Assembly: GCF_036227225.1 (NCBI RefSeq)
Contig: NZ_CP109444.1
Span: forward strand, 10,707,501 to 10,771,500
DNA: 64,000 nt
DNA from: Streptomyces sp. NBC_01478
GTDB taxonomy: Bacteria > Actinomycetota > Actinomycetes > Streptomycetales > Streptomycetaceae
Reading direction: 5' to 3'
Shown: positions 1 to 7,031 of the stretch, piece after piece
Layout: each line of letters starts with the position of its first letter
Numbering within the stretch: position 1 is the stretch's first letter
Notes under the pieces: generated by a model
What the model was told of the DNA's origin: nothing
Database searches by the model: none
Seen by the model: the letters and a program-made list of their open reading frames with translations, nothing else
Translations under genes and position numbers: made by a program

Positions 1-210
1 GCCCGCGATCCGGACGGCGTGCTGCCGTCCGGCATGCTCACCGCCCCCTACGACGGTGACGTGCCGCTGCCCGCGAGCGCCCGCGACACCGGATACCGGT
101 ACCAGGACCGGCAGTTGTGGCTGACGGCCGACGCGTCGACGGCGTACGTCCGCACACCCGACGGAGTGGAGGCCTGGCCGTCGGTGAAGGAAGGTATGGG
201 CTGCAAGTGA
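1..210 (+). CDS. C-terminal part of an unknown protein (cut by window edge)
   Basis: Reading frame 1 is open from the first base to a TGA at 208-210 and gives about 69 residues of a protein whose start lies outside the window. The codons are strongly G/C-ended, as expected for a real Streptomyces gene. The visible part is hydrophilic, with Tyr-, Asp- and Trp-containing stretches (for example GYRYQDRQLW) and no recognisable motif or membrane segment. It ends 7 bases before the convergent TetR gene. I cannot name the family. Confidence 0.6.
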   Translation, partial: ARDPDGVLPSGMLTAPYDGDVPLPASARDTGYRYQDRQLWLTADASTAYVRTPDGVEAWPSVKEGMGCK

Positions 211-217
211 GCCCCCG

Positions 218-781
218 TCACCGGCTCATGTGCAGCGCGACCAGCAACTGCCATACCTGGTCGGCGATTTCCTCCGCCGTACCCTCCAACAGCCCGTGCA
301 GCCAGTCGGCGAGGACCCCGCCGAAGGTCCCGGCGACGGCCGAGGCGACCAGCGGGGCGTCCGCCGCGCCCGCGAGTTCGCGTTCACGGAGGCTGTAGGC
401 GCGCAGATCCCGGTGCAGGACCCGGCCGAGCGGGCCACCGCCGCCCGGGCTCAACAGGGCGCGGTACAGGGCCGCGTGGGGGAGCAGACCGGAGAAGAAC
501 TCCGACAGCGCGGGCGGCGCGTGCACCGGATCGGGCCGTCCGCGCCACGCGTGCAGCGCCTCCACCGCGTCCCGTACGACATCCGCGCAGGCATCGACAG
601 CAAGCGCTTCCAGCCCGTCGTAGTGGACGTAGAACGTGGCCCGGCCGACCCCCGCCCGGCGCGCCAGGGCGGCCACGCCGACCTCCTCCAGGGGGTGTTC
701 GGCGCACTCGTCGAGGAGGGCCTGGCGCAGCCGTGCCCGGGTGCGGGCGGTCCGCCGGTCCTCGGGCTCGGCGCGGCTCAC
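218..781 (-). CDS. TetR-family transcriptional regulator
   Basis: 187 residues. The N-terminal helix-turn-helix is clear (RLRQALLDECAEHPLEEVG, then ALARRAGVGRATFYVHYDG), the usual TetR DNA-binding module, followed by a helical ligand domain that I cannot assign to a ligand. The GTG start at 781 overlaps the TGA of the upstream DUF1304 gene (GTGA), so the two are almost certainly translated from one message. The open frame runs further upstream but only through the DUF1304 gene in another frame. It probably represses its own operon through the twin palindromes at 1166-1196. Confidence 0.88.
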   Translation of the reverse strand: MSRAEPEDRRTARTRARLRQALLDECAEHPLEEVGVAALARRAGVGRATFYVHYDGLEALAVDACADVVRDAVEALHAWRGRPDPVHAPPALSEFFSGLLPHAALYRALLSPGGGGPLGRVLHRDLRAYSLRERELAGAADAPLVASAVAGTFGGVLADWLHGLLEGTAEEIADQVWQLLVALHMSR

Positions 782-1140
782 CGGGCGATCAGGACGGCCG
801 CCAGGGCCAGCGCGCCGGGCAGCGCCTGCGCGAACAGGATGCGCCGGTTCGCCGTCACCGTGCCGTAGACGCCCGCGATCACGACGCAGCTCAGGAAGAA
901 CACCTGGGCGCGGAAGCCGGTCGGGTCGGCGGCGATCAGGCCCCAGATCAGACCCGCGGCGAGGAAGCCGTTGTACAGCCCCTGGTTGGCGGCCAGCGGT
1001 GCGGTGGCTCTGGCCATCTCGGGGTCGAAGCCGTGCAGTCCGCGCCCGGGCTTCTTCTCCCACAGGAACATTTCGAGCACCAGGATGTACAGATGCAGCG
1101 CGGCCACCAGTCCGACCAGCACGTTCGCGAGCGTTTCCAT
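778..1140 (-). CDS. DUF1304 small membrane protein
   Basis: 120 residues, the usual length for DUF1304 proteins. Four hydrophobic segments are visible: an N-terminal helix (ANVLVGLVAALHLYILVLEMFLW), one near LYNGFLAAGLIWGLI, one at VFFLSCVVIAGVYG and one at the C-terminus. The motif NQGLYNGFLA is typical of the family. The ATG at 1140 is preceded by AAGAGGAG at good spacing. The biochemical role of the family is not established. It is the first gene of a two-gene operon with the TetR regulator at 218-781. Confidence 0.85.
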   Translation of the reverse strand: METLANVLVGLVAALHLYILVLEMFLWEKKPGRGLHGFDPEMARATAPLAANQGLYNGFLAAGLIWGLIAADPTGFRAQVFFLSCVVIAGVYGTVTANRRILFAQALPGALALAAVLIAR

Positions 1141-1165
1141 GATCGATCGACTCCTCTTCATCTTG

Positions 1166-1196
1166 GACAGGTGTCTACTATAACTGGACACATGTC
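1166..1196 (-). promoter_or_regulatory. Twin 10-bp palindromes upstream of DUF1304/TetR operon
   Basis: Two copies of the palindrome GACAnnTGTC (GACAGGTGTC at 1166-1175 and GACACATGTC at 1187-1196) begin 21 bp apart, two helical turns. Read on the minus strand they flank TATAGT, which could be a -10 box, so a bound protein would cover the promoter. The adjacent TetR protein is the obvious candidate to bind here; that is inference. Confidence 0.55.
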
Positions 1197-1251
1197 TGTG
1201 TTCAGACTTTCCGGAGAGTGACGGAATCCTCACTTCCGCGGGGTCGTGAGG

Positions 1252-1280
1252 TTGATCTTTTAGGGTGCAAACCCGATAAG
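1252..1280 (+). promoter_or_regulatory. Possible promoter of the conservon operon
   Basis: TTGATC at 1252-1257 and GATAAG at 1275-1280 are separated by 17 bp, about 120 bp before the conservon sensor gene. The -35 box is good and the -10 box weak, so this is only a candidate. Confidence 0.3.
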
Positions 1281-1396
1281 CTCCCGTGCGGCGCAGCGAG
1301 TTGAAGTGATCGTGACCGGTCGGCTCGTGGGGCGTCCTCCTGAGTGCGGTCTGCCCTCGCACCCCCTATTCGTTCGTGTCGCTTCGAAGGATGCAG

Positions 1397-3115
1397 ATGG
1401 AACTCGCCACTCCGCCACCGGCGGCGCGGGCCCCTGTCGCCTGGTACGGCTGGTGGCTGATGCCGCTGTCCTTAGGTGGCGGGACGGTCGCCGCCACGTT
1501 CCTGAGCCCGGAGCGCATCACCGCGACCGTGGCCGGAGCTGCGGCCACCGCGGCCGGCACCGTGTGCGTCCGTCTGCTGGTCCGCACCCAGACTCGACTG
1601 CGCCGCGCCGAAAGCGGTTTCCGCACCGCGCAGGCCGAGCACTCCCAGCAGTGGCAGCAGCATGTGGCGGGCCTGGAGCGGAAGTTCGGCGCCGAGCGTG
1701 CCGCGCTGGAAGCCCGACTGATCGAACACTCCGCCGTCTACGAGAACCGGATCGCCGACGGCACCGACGCCTACGAGGCCCAACTCGCCGAGCAGGCAAG
1801 GGCGGACGAGGAGCGGCTGACCGCGCAGGCCGCGTCCTACGAGGCGCAGCTCGCCGACCAGGCCGAGGTGTGGCAGGAACAACTGGCCCACCAGCTCGCC
1901 GCGGTGGCCAAGCTCGCGGACGAGCAACTCCCCGAAACGCTGCGGCAGTTGCGCGCGGGTGACGCCATCGACGACCTGCTGCCGGCCGCGAACCAGTGCG
2001 CGAAGGTCAGCGCCGAACTCCAGGCCGAACTGCGCAAGGTGCTGCGGATCTCGCTCATCGGCGTCGAGGAGGAGTTCAACCGCTCCACCGCCGCCGAGCA
2101 GGCCGTCATCAGCATCGGTAACCGCATCCACGTACTGACCAGCAAGCTCCGTGGCCGGCTGCACGAACTCCAGGGCGAGCACGGGCGGTTGCCCGCCGTC
2201 GCCCGCGGACTGATGGAACTGGACCAGGAGATCGGCCCCGCCGACTGTCTCGCCGCGAGCGTCGGTGTGCTCGGCGGCTCGGACCGGCCCGGCCGGCAGT
2301 GGCAGGAGCCGCAACGACTGCTCAGCGTGGTGCGCGGCGGCATCGGCCGGATCAAGGACTTCCACCGCGTCGACGTACGCCACCTGCCCGAACTCGGCGT
2401 CGACGGCGGCCTGGTGGACCACCTCACGCTGATCTTCGCCCACCTCCTGGACAACGCGGCCCGCTACTCGCCGCCCACCGAGCCGGTGCTCGTCTCCGGC
2501 AAGGAGGTGCCCAACGGCGTCGGCATCGAGATCCAGGACTCCGGCAAGGGCCTCAGCGAGGAGTCCAGGCGCGAGGCCGAACACGCCCTCGCCGGCACCG
2601 GTGGCGGATCCGGCCTCGGCGGCATCTCGGAGGACGCCAGCATCGGGCTCCGTGTCGTCGGCACCCTCGCCCGCCGCTACGGCATCCGCGTCACCTTCGC
2701 CGACTCGCCCTGGCTCGGCACCTCCGTCGTCGTCGTGGTCCCGCACAGGTACTTCAGCCAACTGCCCCCGGCCGCCGTGACCGGCACTCCGTCGTTCCAG
2801 GCCGCCGCGAGCGCGGCGACGACACGTGTACCGGCCGGCACCGGGGCCCCGGCCGAGGGCGTCGAGGCGGCGGACACCACACCCGGCGGGCTGCCCAGAC
2901 GCCGTAGCAGACGCGGTGACGTGGCGCGGCCCCAGGCGGCCGAACGTGCCGGGCGGACCGGGGAGATGGCCGTCTCCGTCGTGCCGCCCGACGCCTCCTT
3001 CACCGGCCTGGCGGCCTTCGCCACCGCCGGACGGGAGACCGCGGGGGAGGAACCGGCGTCCGCAGGCCGTGAGTTCACCGAGCAGAGCACGGAAGAGAGC
3101 GACGAGTCCACATGA
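1397..3115 (+). CDS. cvnA: Conservon sensor-kinase-like ATPase (CvnA type)
   Basis: About 572 residues. The N-terminus has two closely spaced hydrophobic segments (GWWLMPLSLGGGTVAATFL and the Ala-rich stretch after it), followed by a long Ala/Glu-rich coiled coil and a C-terminal GHKL ATPase domain with an N-box (FAHLLDNAARYSPP) and Gly-rich lid. No phospho-acceptor His region is apparent, as is usual for conservon CvnA proteins, which pair with the downstream CvnB-D. Starts at 1376 (GTG), 1391 and 1397 (ATG) are possible; 1397 was chosen because GAAGG lies 6 bases before it. The stop overlaps the next start (ATGA). It probably acts as a membrane-bound input for the small GTPase. Confidence 0.88.
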   Translation: MELATPPPAARAPVAWYGWWLMPLSLGGGTVAATFLSPERITATVAGAAATAAGTVCVRLLVRTQTRLRRAESGFRTAQAEHSQQWQQHVAGLERKFGAERAALEARLIEHSAVYENRIADGTDAYEAQLAEQARADEERLTAQAASYEAQLADQAEVWQEQLAHQLAAVAKLADEQLPETLRQLRAGDAIDDLLPAANQCAKVSAELQAELRKVLRISLIGVEEEFNRSTAAEQAVISIGNRIHVLTSKLRGRLHELQGEHGRLPAVARGLMELDQEIGPADCLAASVGVLGGSDRPGRQWQEPQRLLSVVRGGIGRIKDFHRVDVRHLPELGVDGGLVDHLTLIFAHLLDNAARYSPPTEPVLVSGKEVPNGVGIEIQDSGKGLSEESRREAEHALAGTGGGSGLGGISEDASIGLRVVGTLARRYGIRVTFADSPWLGTSVVVVVPHRYFSQLPPAAVTGTPSFQAAASAATTRVPAGTGAPAEGVEAADTTPGGLPRRRSRRGDVARPQAAERAGRTGEMAVSVVPPDASFTGLAAFATAGRETAGEEPASAGREFTEQSTEESDEST

Positions 3116-3522
3116 CGCAACAGGGAACCGACGTGAGCTGGGCGCTCCGCGATCTGGTGGAGAGCATCCCGGAGATCCGCTTCGCCCTCGTGGCCTCCAG
3201 CGACGGCAAGGCGATCACCTCCTTCGGCGCGGAGGACCCGGACGACGTGGACCGCTTCGCGGCCGTGGTGGCCGGCCTGCAGGCGCTGGCCCTGCCGGTC
3301 GCCGAGCAATTCCCCAAGTACGCGGGGCAGTTGAGACTGGCGATGATCGAGGTCGACGGCGGCCATCTCTTCGTCGTCCGCGCGGGTGTCGAGACGTATC
3401 TCGGCGTGCTGGCCCGCGAGGGCCTCGACCAGGGCCTGCTCGGGCACCAGATGCGGGACCTGGCCCGCAGGATGGGTGAGCTCCTCGGTACCACCGCGCG
3501 CCTGGAGGAGCACTCTGGATGA
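3112..3522 (+). CDS. cvnB: Roadblock/LC7 protein (CvnB type)
   Basis: 136 residues with the compact roadblock/LC7 fold signature: WALRDLVESIPEIRFALVASSDGKAI, then a helix and a hydrophobic strand (LFVVRAGVETYLGVLA). Proteins of this family act as modulators or GTPase-activating partners of small Ras-like GTPases. Start and stop overlap both neighbours by 4 bases, giving tight translational coupling in the order A-B-C-D. It is expected to form a membrane-proximal complex with the CvnD GTPase encoded at 3871-4479. Confidence 0.9.
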   Translation: MTQQGTDVSWALRDLVESIPEIRFALVASSDGKAITSFGAEDPDDVDRFAAVVAGLQALALPVAEQFPKYAGQLRLAMIEVDGGHLFVVRAGVETYLGVLAREGLDQGLLGHQMRDLARRMGELLGTTARLEEHSG

Positions 3523-3890
3523 GTGCTCCCCGCCGGCCCGCTGATCCCTCCGGCCTTGAGCGCTACTACGTCCTCACCGGAGGGCGCAGCGGACCTGGCG
3601 GTTCGGCGTCGAGCCTCGACGTGGCGACCCTCATCGTCTCCCGTACCGCCCCCGTACCGGGCATGCAGCACGAGCACCAGGAGATCCTCCGGCGCTGCCG
3701 CGAGCCGCTGTCGGTGGCCGAACTCGGCGCCCACCTCGGACTGCCCTTCAACATTCTCGCGGTGCTGCTGGCGGATCTGCTGGAGGCGGACCGCGTCGAA
3801 GCCCGCGACCCCATCCCGGCGCACAGCGCCGGCAGCGGGCCCGACCTCGCGCTCCTTGAGGAGGTACTCAGTGGACTTCAAAGGCTTTGA
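3519..3890 (+). CDS. cvnC: DUF742 protein (CvnC type)
   Basis: 123 residues. The family pattern is clear: LERYYVLTGGRS near the start and a winged-helix-like segment (LSVAELGAHLGLPFNILAVLLADLLEADRV) near the middle. DUF742 is the third protein of actinobacterial conservons; its biochemical role is not settled, though the helix-turn-helix-like fold suggests a binding surface. It starts in the last codons of the roadblock gene, and its last 20 bases overlap the GTPase gene. Confidence 0.9.
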   Translation: MSAPRRPADPSGLERYYVLTGGRSGPGGSASSLDVATLIVSRTAPVPGMQHEHQEILRRCREPLSVAELGAHLGLPFNILAVLLADLLEADRVEARDPIPAHSAGSGPDLALLEEVLSGLQRL

Positions 3891-4479
3891 CCGGCCCGGC
3901 TCCCCGGCCGGTGACGGTACCCGCTCGGTGAAGGTGATGATCGCCGGCGGGTTCGGCACCGGGAAGACCACGATGGTCCGCTCGGTCAGCGACATCAAGC
4001 CGCTCACCACCGAGGAGACCCTCACCCAGGCGAGCGCCGGCGTCGACCACCTCATCGGGGTGACCGACAAGACGGAGACCACCGTCAGCCTCGACTTCGG
4101 GAAGATCCGCCTCAACGACGAGCTGGTGCTCTACCTGTTCGGGACGCCGGGCCAGGAGCGGTTCTGGTTCCTGTGGAACGGCCTGTTCAAGGGCGCGCTC
4201 GGCGCGGTGGTCCTCGTCGACACCCGCCGCCTCGCCTCCAGCTTCCGGGCGATCGAGGAGATGGAGCGACAGGACGTCCCGTTCGTCATCGCGCTGAACG
4301 TCTTCCCCGACTCCCCGGACCACCCCGTCGACGAGATACGGGACGCCCTGGACATCTCCCCGGACATCCCGGTCGTGGCCTGCGACGCCCGCGACCGCTC
4401 CTCCAGCCGTGACGTACTGGTCGCGCTGATACGGCACTTGAAGGACCGCTCGGCCGTCGTCGCACTGGAGCCCCGATGA
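3871..4479 (+). CDS. cvnD: Small Ras-like GTPase (CvnD type)
   Basis: 202 residues. A Walker A / G1 motif (GGFGTGKTT) lies near residue 24, the G3 region reads LFGTPGQERFW (equivalent of DxxGQ), and a hydrophobic strand follows (GAVVLVDTRR). A canonical NKxD is replaced by NVFPD, common in this branch. The GTG start at 3871 has GAGGAGG just upstream and lies inside the DUF742 gene. It is the switch protein of the conservon, and its output partner is likely the P450 that begins 4 bases before its stop. Confidence 0.9.
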   Translation: MDFKGFDRPGSPAGDGTRSVKVMIAGGFGTGKTTMVRSVSDIKPLTTEETLTQASAGVDHLIGVTDKTETTVSLDFGKIRLNDELVLYLFGTPGQERFWFLWNGLFKGALGAVVLVDTRRLASSFRAIEEMERQDVPFVIALNVFPDSPDHPVDEIRDALDISPDIPVVACDARDRSSSRDVLVALIRHLKDRSAVVALEPR

Positions 4480-5729
4480 CCGACCGGACCTTGGACGGCC
4501 CCGATGCTCCGAGGGGCTGCCCCGTCGCCCACGGTTCGGGTGACGACCTCACCCGGCTGTACGGGCCGGACGCGGCGACCGACCCGCGCGGCATCTACGA
4601 GCGGCTGCGCGAGCAACACGGCTCCGTGGCACCGGTGTTGCTCGAAGGCGACGTCCCGGCCTGGCTCGTCCTCGGGTACCGCGACAACCGGCGGGTGCTG
4701 GACAACCCCCGCCAGTTCACCCGGGACGCGCGGATCTGGCGGGACTGGCGGGAGGGCCGGGTCGCGGACACCTCGCCGCTGATGCCGATGATCGGCTGGC
4801 GCCCGGACTGCGTCTCGCAGGACGGTGAACCTCACCGTCGGCTGCGGGGCGCGGTGACCGACGGGTTGCTGGCGGCGGCCGGGCGTGGGGTTCGGCGGCA
4901 TGCAACTTACTTCGCCAACAAGCAGATTGACGCGTTCGCGGACGCCGGGCGGGCTGATCTGGTGGCGGATTATGCCGAGTATCTGCCGATGCTTGTGCTG
5001 ACTCGGATTCTGGGGCTTCCTGCGGGGGACGGGAATCGGCTGGTCGAGTCCAGCGCGCAGGTTCTCAAGGGTGGGGAAGACGCCCTGCTGCACAACGACC
5101 GCATCATCGAGATCCTCGGCGGACTCGCCTCGCGCAAACGGGCCGAGCCGGGCTCCGATTTCACCACCGCGCTCCTCGAGCACCCCGCGGGGCTCGACGC
5201 CGAAGAGGTCGTGATGCATCTGCGGCTGGTGCTGATCGCCGCGCACACCACCACGAGCAACTTGCTGGCGCGGGTGTTGCAGCGGATCCTCACCGACGCC
5301 TCTCGGCTTTCCGGGCTGGTCAGTGGGCAGTTGACCGTCTCGGCGGTGGTTGAGGAAGTCATGTGGGACACCCCGCCGTTGGCCGTCATGCCGGGGAGGT
5401 TCGCCACGGCGGATCTCGAACTCGGGGGGCATCGGATCGAGGAGGGTGATCTGCTCGTTCTCGGGCTCGGTGCGGGGAATGTCGATCCGGAGGTTCGGCC
5501 GGACGCGGGGGTGTCCATGCAGGGCAACGAGTCGCATCTGGCGTTCAGCTCGGGGCCGCACGAGTGCCCCGGGCAGAGTATCGGGCAGGCGATTCTTGAG
5601 GTCGGGGTGGATGTGTTGCTGCATCGGTTGCCGGGGGTGCGGTTGGGGGTGGCGGCGGAGGAGTTGACGTCCACGGCGTCTACGTGGGAGTCGAGATTGG
5701 ACGCGCTGCCTGTTGAGTTCGCCTTGTGA
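4476..5729 (+). CDS. Conservon cytochrome P450 lacking the ExxR motif (CYP157-like)
   Basis: 417 residues. The heme-binding loop is present (SSGPHECPG, ligand Cys364). The K-helix position that should hold ExxR reads EEVMW (293-297), so the Arg is replaced by Trp. This is the signature known for the CYP157 family, which occurs in Streptomyces conservons. The I-helix reads AAHTTT (255-260), lacking the usual acidic residue of the acid-alcohol pair. The start overlaps the GTPase stop (ATGA). From about 4850 the sense strand becomes G-rich with more G/T-ended codons than its neighbours. The substrate is unknown; the convergent terpene synthase is a possible pathway partner. Confidence 0.88.
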   Translation: MTDRTLDGPDAPRGCPVAHGSGDDLTRLYGPDAATDPRGIYERLREQHGSVAPVLLEGDVPAWLVLGYRDNRRVLDNPRQFTRDARIWRDWREGRVADTSPLMPMIGWRPDCVSQDGEPHRRLRGAVTDGLLAAAGRGVRRHATYFANKQIDAFADAGRADLVADYAEYLPMLVLTRILGLPAGDGNRLVESSAQVLKGGEDALLHNDRIIEILGGLASRKRAEPGSDFTTALLEHPAGLDAEEVVMHLRLVLIAAHTTTSNLLARVLQRILTDASRLSGLVSGQLTVSAVVEEVMWDTPPLAVMPGRFATADLELGGHRIEEGDLLVLGLGAGNVDPEVRPDAGVSMQGNESHLAFSSGPHECPGQSIGQAILEVGVDVLLHRLPGVRLGVAAEELTSTASTWESRLDALPVEFAL

Positions 5730-5751
5730 GTTCTTTGTCTGCGGGCGCGTT

Positions 5752-5806
5752 GGGGCTGGTCGCGCCCACGCGGCGCAGCCGCAAATCGACACAGCCCCGC
5801 GCCCCT
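5752..5806. repeat. 55-bp nested-hairpin intergenic repeat, copy 1
   Basis: GGGGCTG at 5752-5758 pairs with CAGCCCC at 5792-5798, and inside it GCGGC at 5770-5774 pairs with GCCGC at 5778-5782. A second copy lies at 41664-41718 with 5 differences in 55 positions. Sequences of this kind are common between Streptomyces genes. Here it follows the P450 and may act as its transcript end. Confidence 0.8.
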
Positions 5807-5818
5807 AAAAGAAGGCAA

Positions 5819-5843
5819 GCTGCCCGGCCCTTCGCCGGGCAGC
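5819..5843 (-). terminator. Intrinsic terminator of the terpene synthase gene
   Basis: A perfect 10-bp stem (GCTGCCCGGC / GCCGGGCAGC) with a 5-base loop lies 12 bases beyond the terpene synthase stop. On the minus strand it is followed by a T-rich run (TTGCCTTCTTTTAG), so it works best for the leftward transcript, while the stem may also help stop the P450 message. Confidence 0.8.
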
Positions 5844-5854
5844 TCGGCCCCGTC

Positions 5855-6853
5855 TCACACCGCCAACAAGTCGTCCACCGAACTCTCTTTCTTCGCCGCA
5901 TACCTGCCCGACACGAGCGCCCACTCGTAGTTGCCGTTGATCCAGTGCTGGATGGCTTCCACGCCCTGGTGGACGCGGAGGCGTTCGTTCTCGTCGAGGT
6001 TCAACTCGTCGCACATCCGGGGGACTTGGGCTTCCAGTTCGAGGTATTCGGCGAGGCGGTCGTTCGTCATGCGGTACGCCTCCTCGGCTGCCGCCTCCCA
6101 TGAGCAGTGGCGCTCCCGGTGGAGCACGGCTATGAGGTTGTGGCCGTCGCCCCGGCGGCGCTCGCGTTCGAAGGAGTGGATGTCGTTCATGAAGCCGATG
6201 GTGTCGGCGGCGAGGTCACGCATGCGTTCCATCAGCGGGTGCGCCTGCACCTGAGCCGGGACCTCGAAGCCCCGGCTGCGTTCCCCGGCGTCGATGCTGT
6301 GATGGATGCCGACCGTGCGGCGCCGGAAGTCGGTGTATTCGTCGAGGTCCAGCGTGCCCGCGATGCCCCGGGCGGCGAGGTCGACCTCCTCGCAGTGCGC
6401 GACCAGGAACCGGCCCCAGGAGGCCGCGAACCGGGTTCGCCAGGTCAAGGACATGCCGTCCGAAAGGTGGTCCCACACCTGCGCCCAGGCGACGGTGATC
6501 GGGCAGACGACCCGGGGCCTGCTGCCCGCCGGACGCAACGGCGTGACGATCAACTCCCGCGCCACCTCCAGTATCCGGTCGGCACGGTCGGGCCGGTTCG
6601 CGTCGAACTGGTCGTCGAAGAGAAACGCCAGCGAGAACCAGTTCATCAGGACGACCATGTCCGCGGCCGACGCGTACGGATAGGTGCGGGCCGCGGCCTG
6701 CGGGAGGTCCCACGACCGGTACTCCTCGAACCCGGCCTGGCTGCGCACCAGGCCCATGTCCCAGATCCAGCGCAGATGGCGGGCGCGGGCGTACTCCAGA
6801 TGCTCACTGACGGGGGTGTCGAAGGGGAGGTCGAAGGTGACGTCCTGAGGCAT
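5855..6853 (-). CDS. Class I (sesqui)terpene synthase
   Basis: 332 residues, typical for bacterial class I cyclases. The metal-binding motifs are complete: DDQFD at 80-84 and the NSE triad NDIHSFERE at 223-231, with an Arg cluster at 177-179 in the diphosphate-sensor position and the RY pair at 317-318. It should ionise a prenyl diphosphate, most likely farnesyl diphosphate, and cyclise it; the product cannot be read from the sequence. GAAAGGAAG precedes the ATG. It faces the conservon P450 and is not in its operon, but pairing of conservons, P450s and terpene synthases makes a shared pathway plausible. Confidence 0.93.
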   Translation of the reverse strand: MPQDVTFDLPFDTPVSEHLEYARARHLRWIWDMGLVRSQAGFEEYRSWDLPQAAARTYPYASAADMVVLMNWFSLAFLFDDQFDANRPDRADRILEVARELIVTPLRPAGSRPRVVCPITVAWAQVWDHLSDGMSLTWRTRFAASWGRFLVAHCEEVDLAARGIAGTLDLDEYTDFRRRTVGIHHSIDAGERSRGFEVPAQVQAHPLMERMRDLAADTIGFMNDIHSFERERRRGDGHNLIAVLHRERHCSWEAAAEEAYRMTNDRLAEYLELEAQVPRMCDELNLDENERLRVHQGVEAIQHWINGNYEWALVSGRYAAKKESSVDDLLAV

Positions 6854-7031
6854 GCGCTTCCTTTCGGGAGACGGAACACTGACCCCCCCCCACTGCGAGC
6901 GGGCGGTCCGTTCGACCGCCCGCGCCCCCGAACTACGCTTCGTGGTACGAAAGTTGGACCGAGAAGCGGTACGAGGCTGCCCAGAGCCTAAATGATCTAC
7001 GCCGCGCCTTGATCGTGATCCCCGTTACTGC

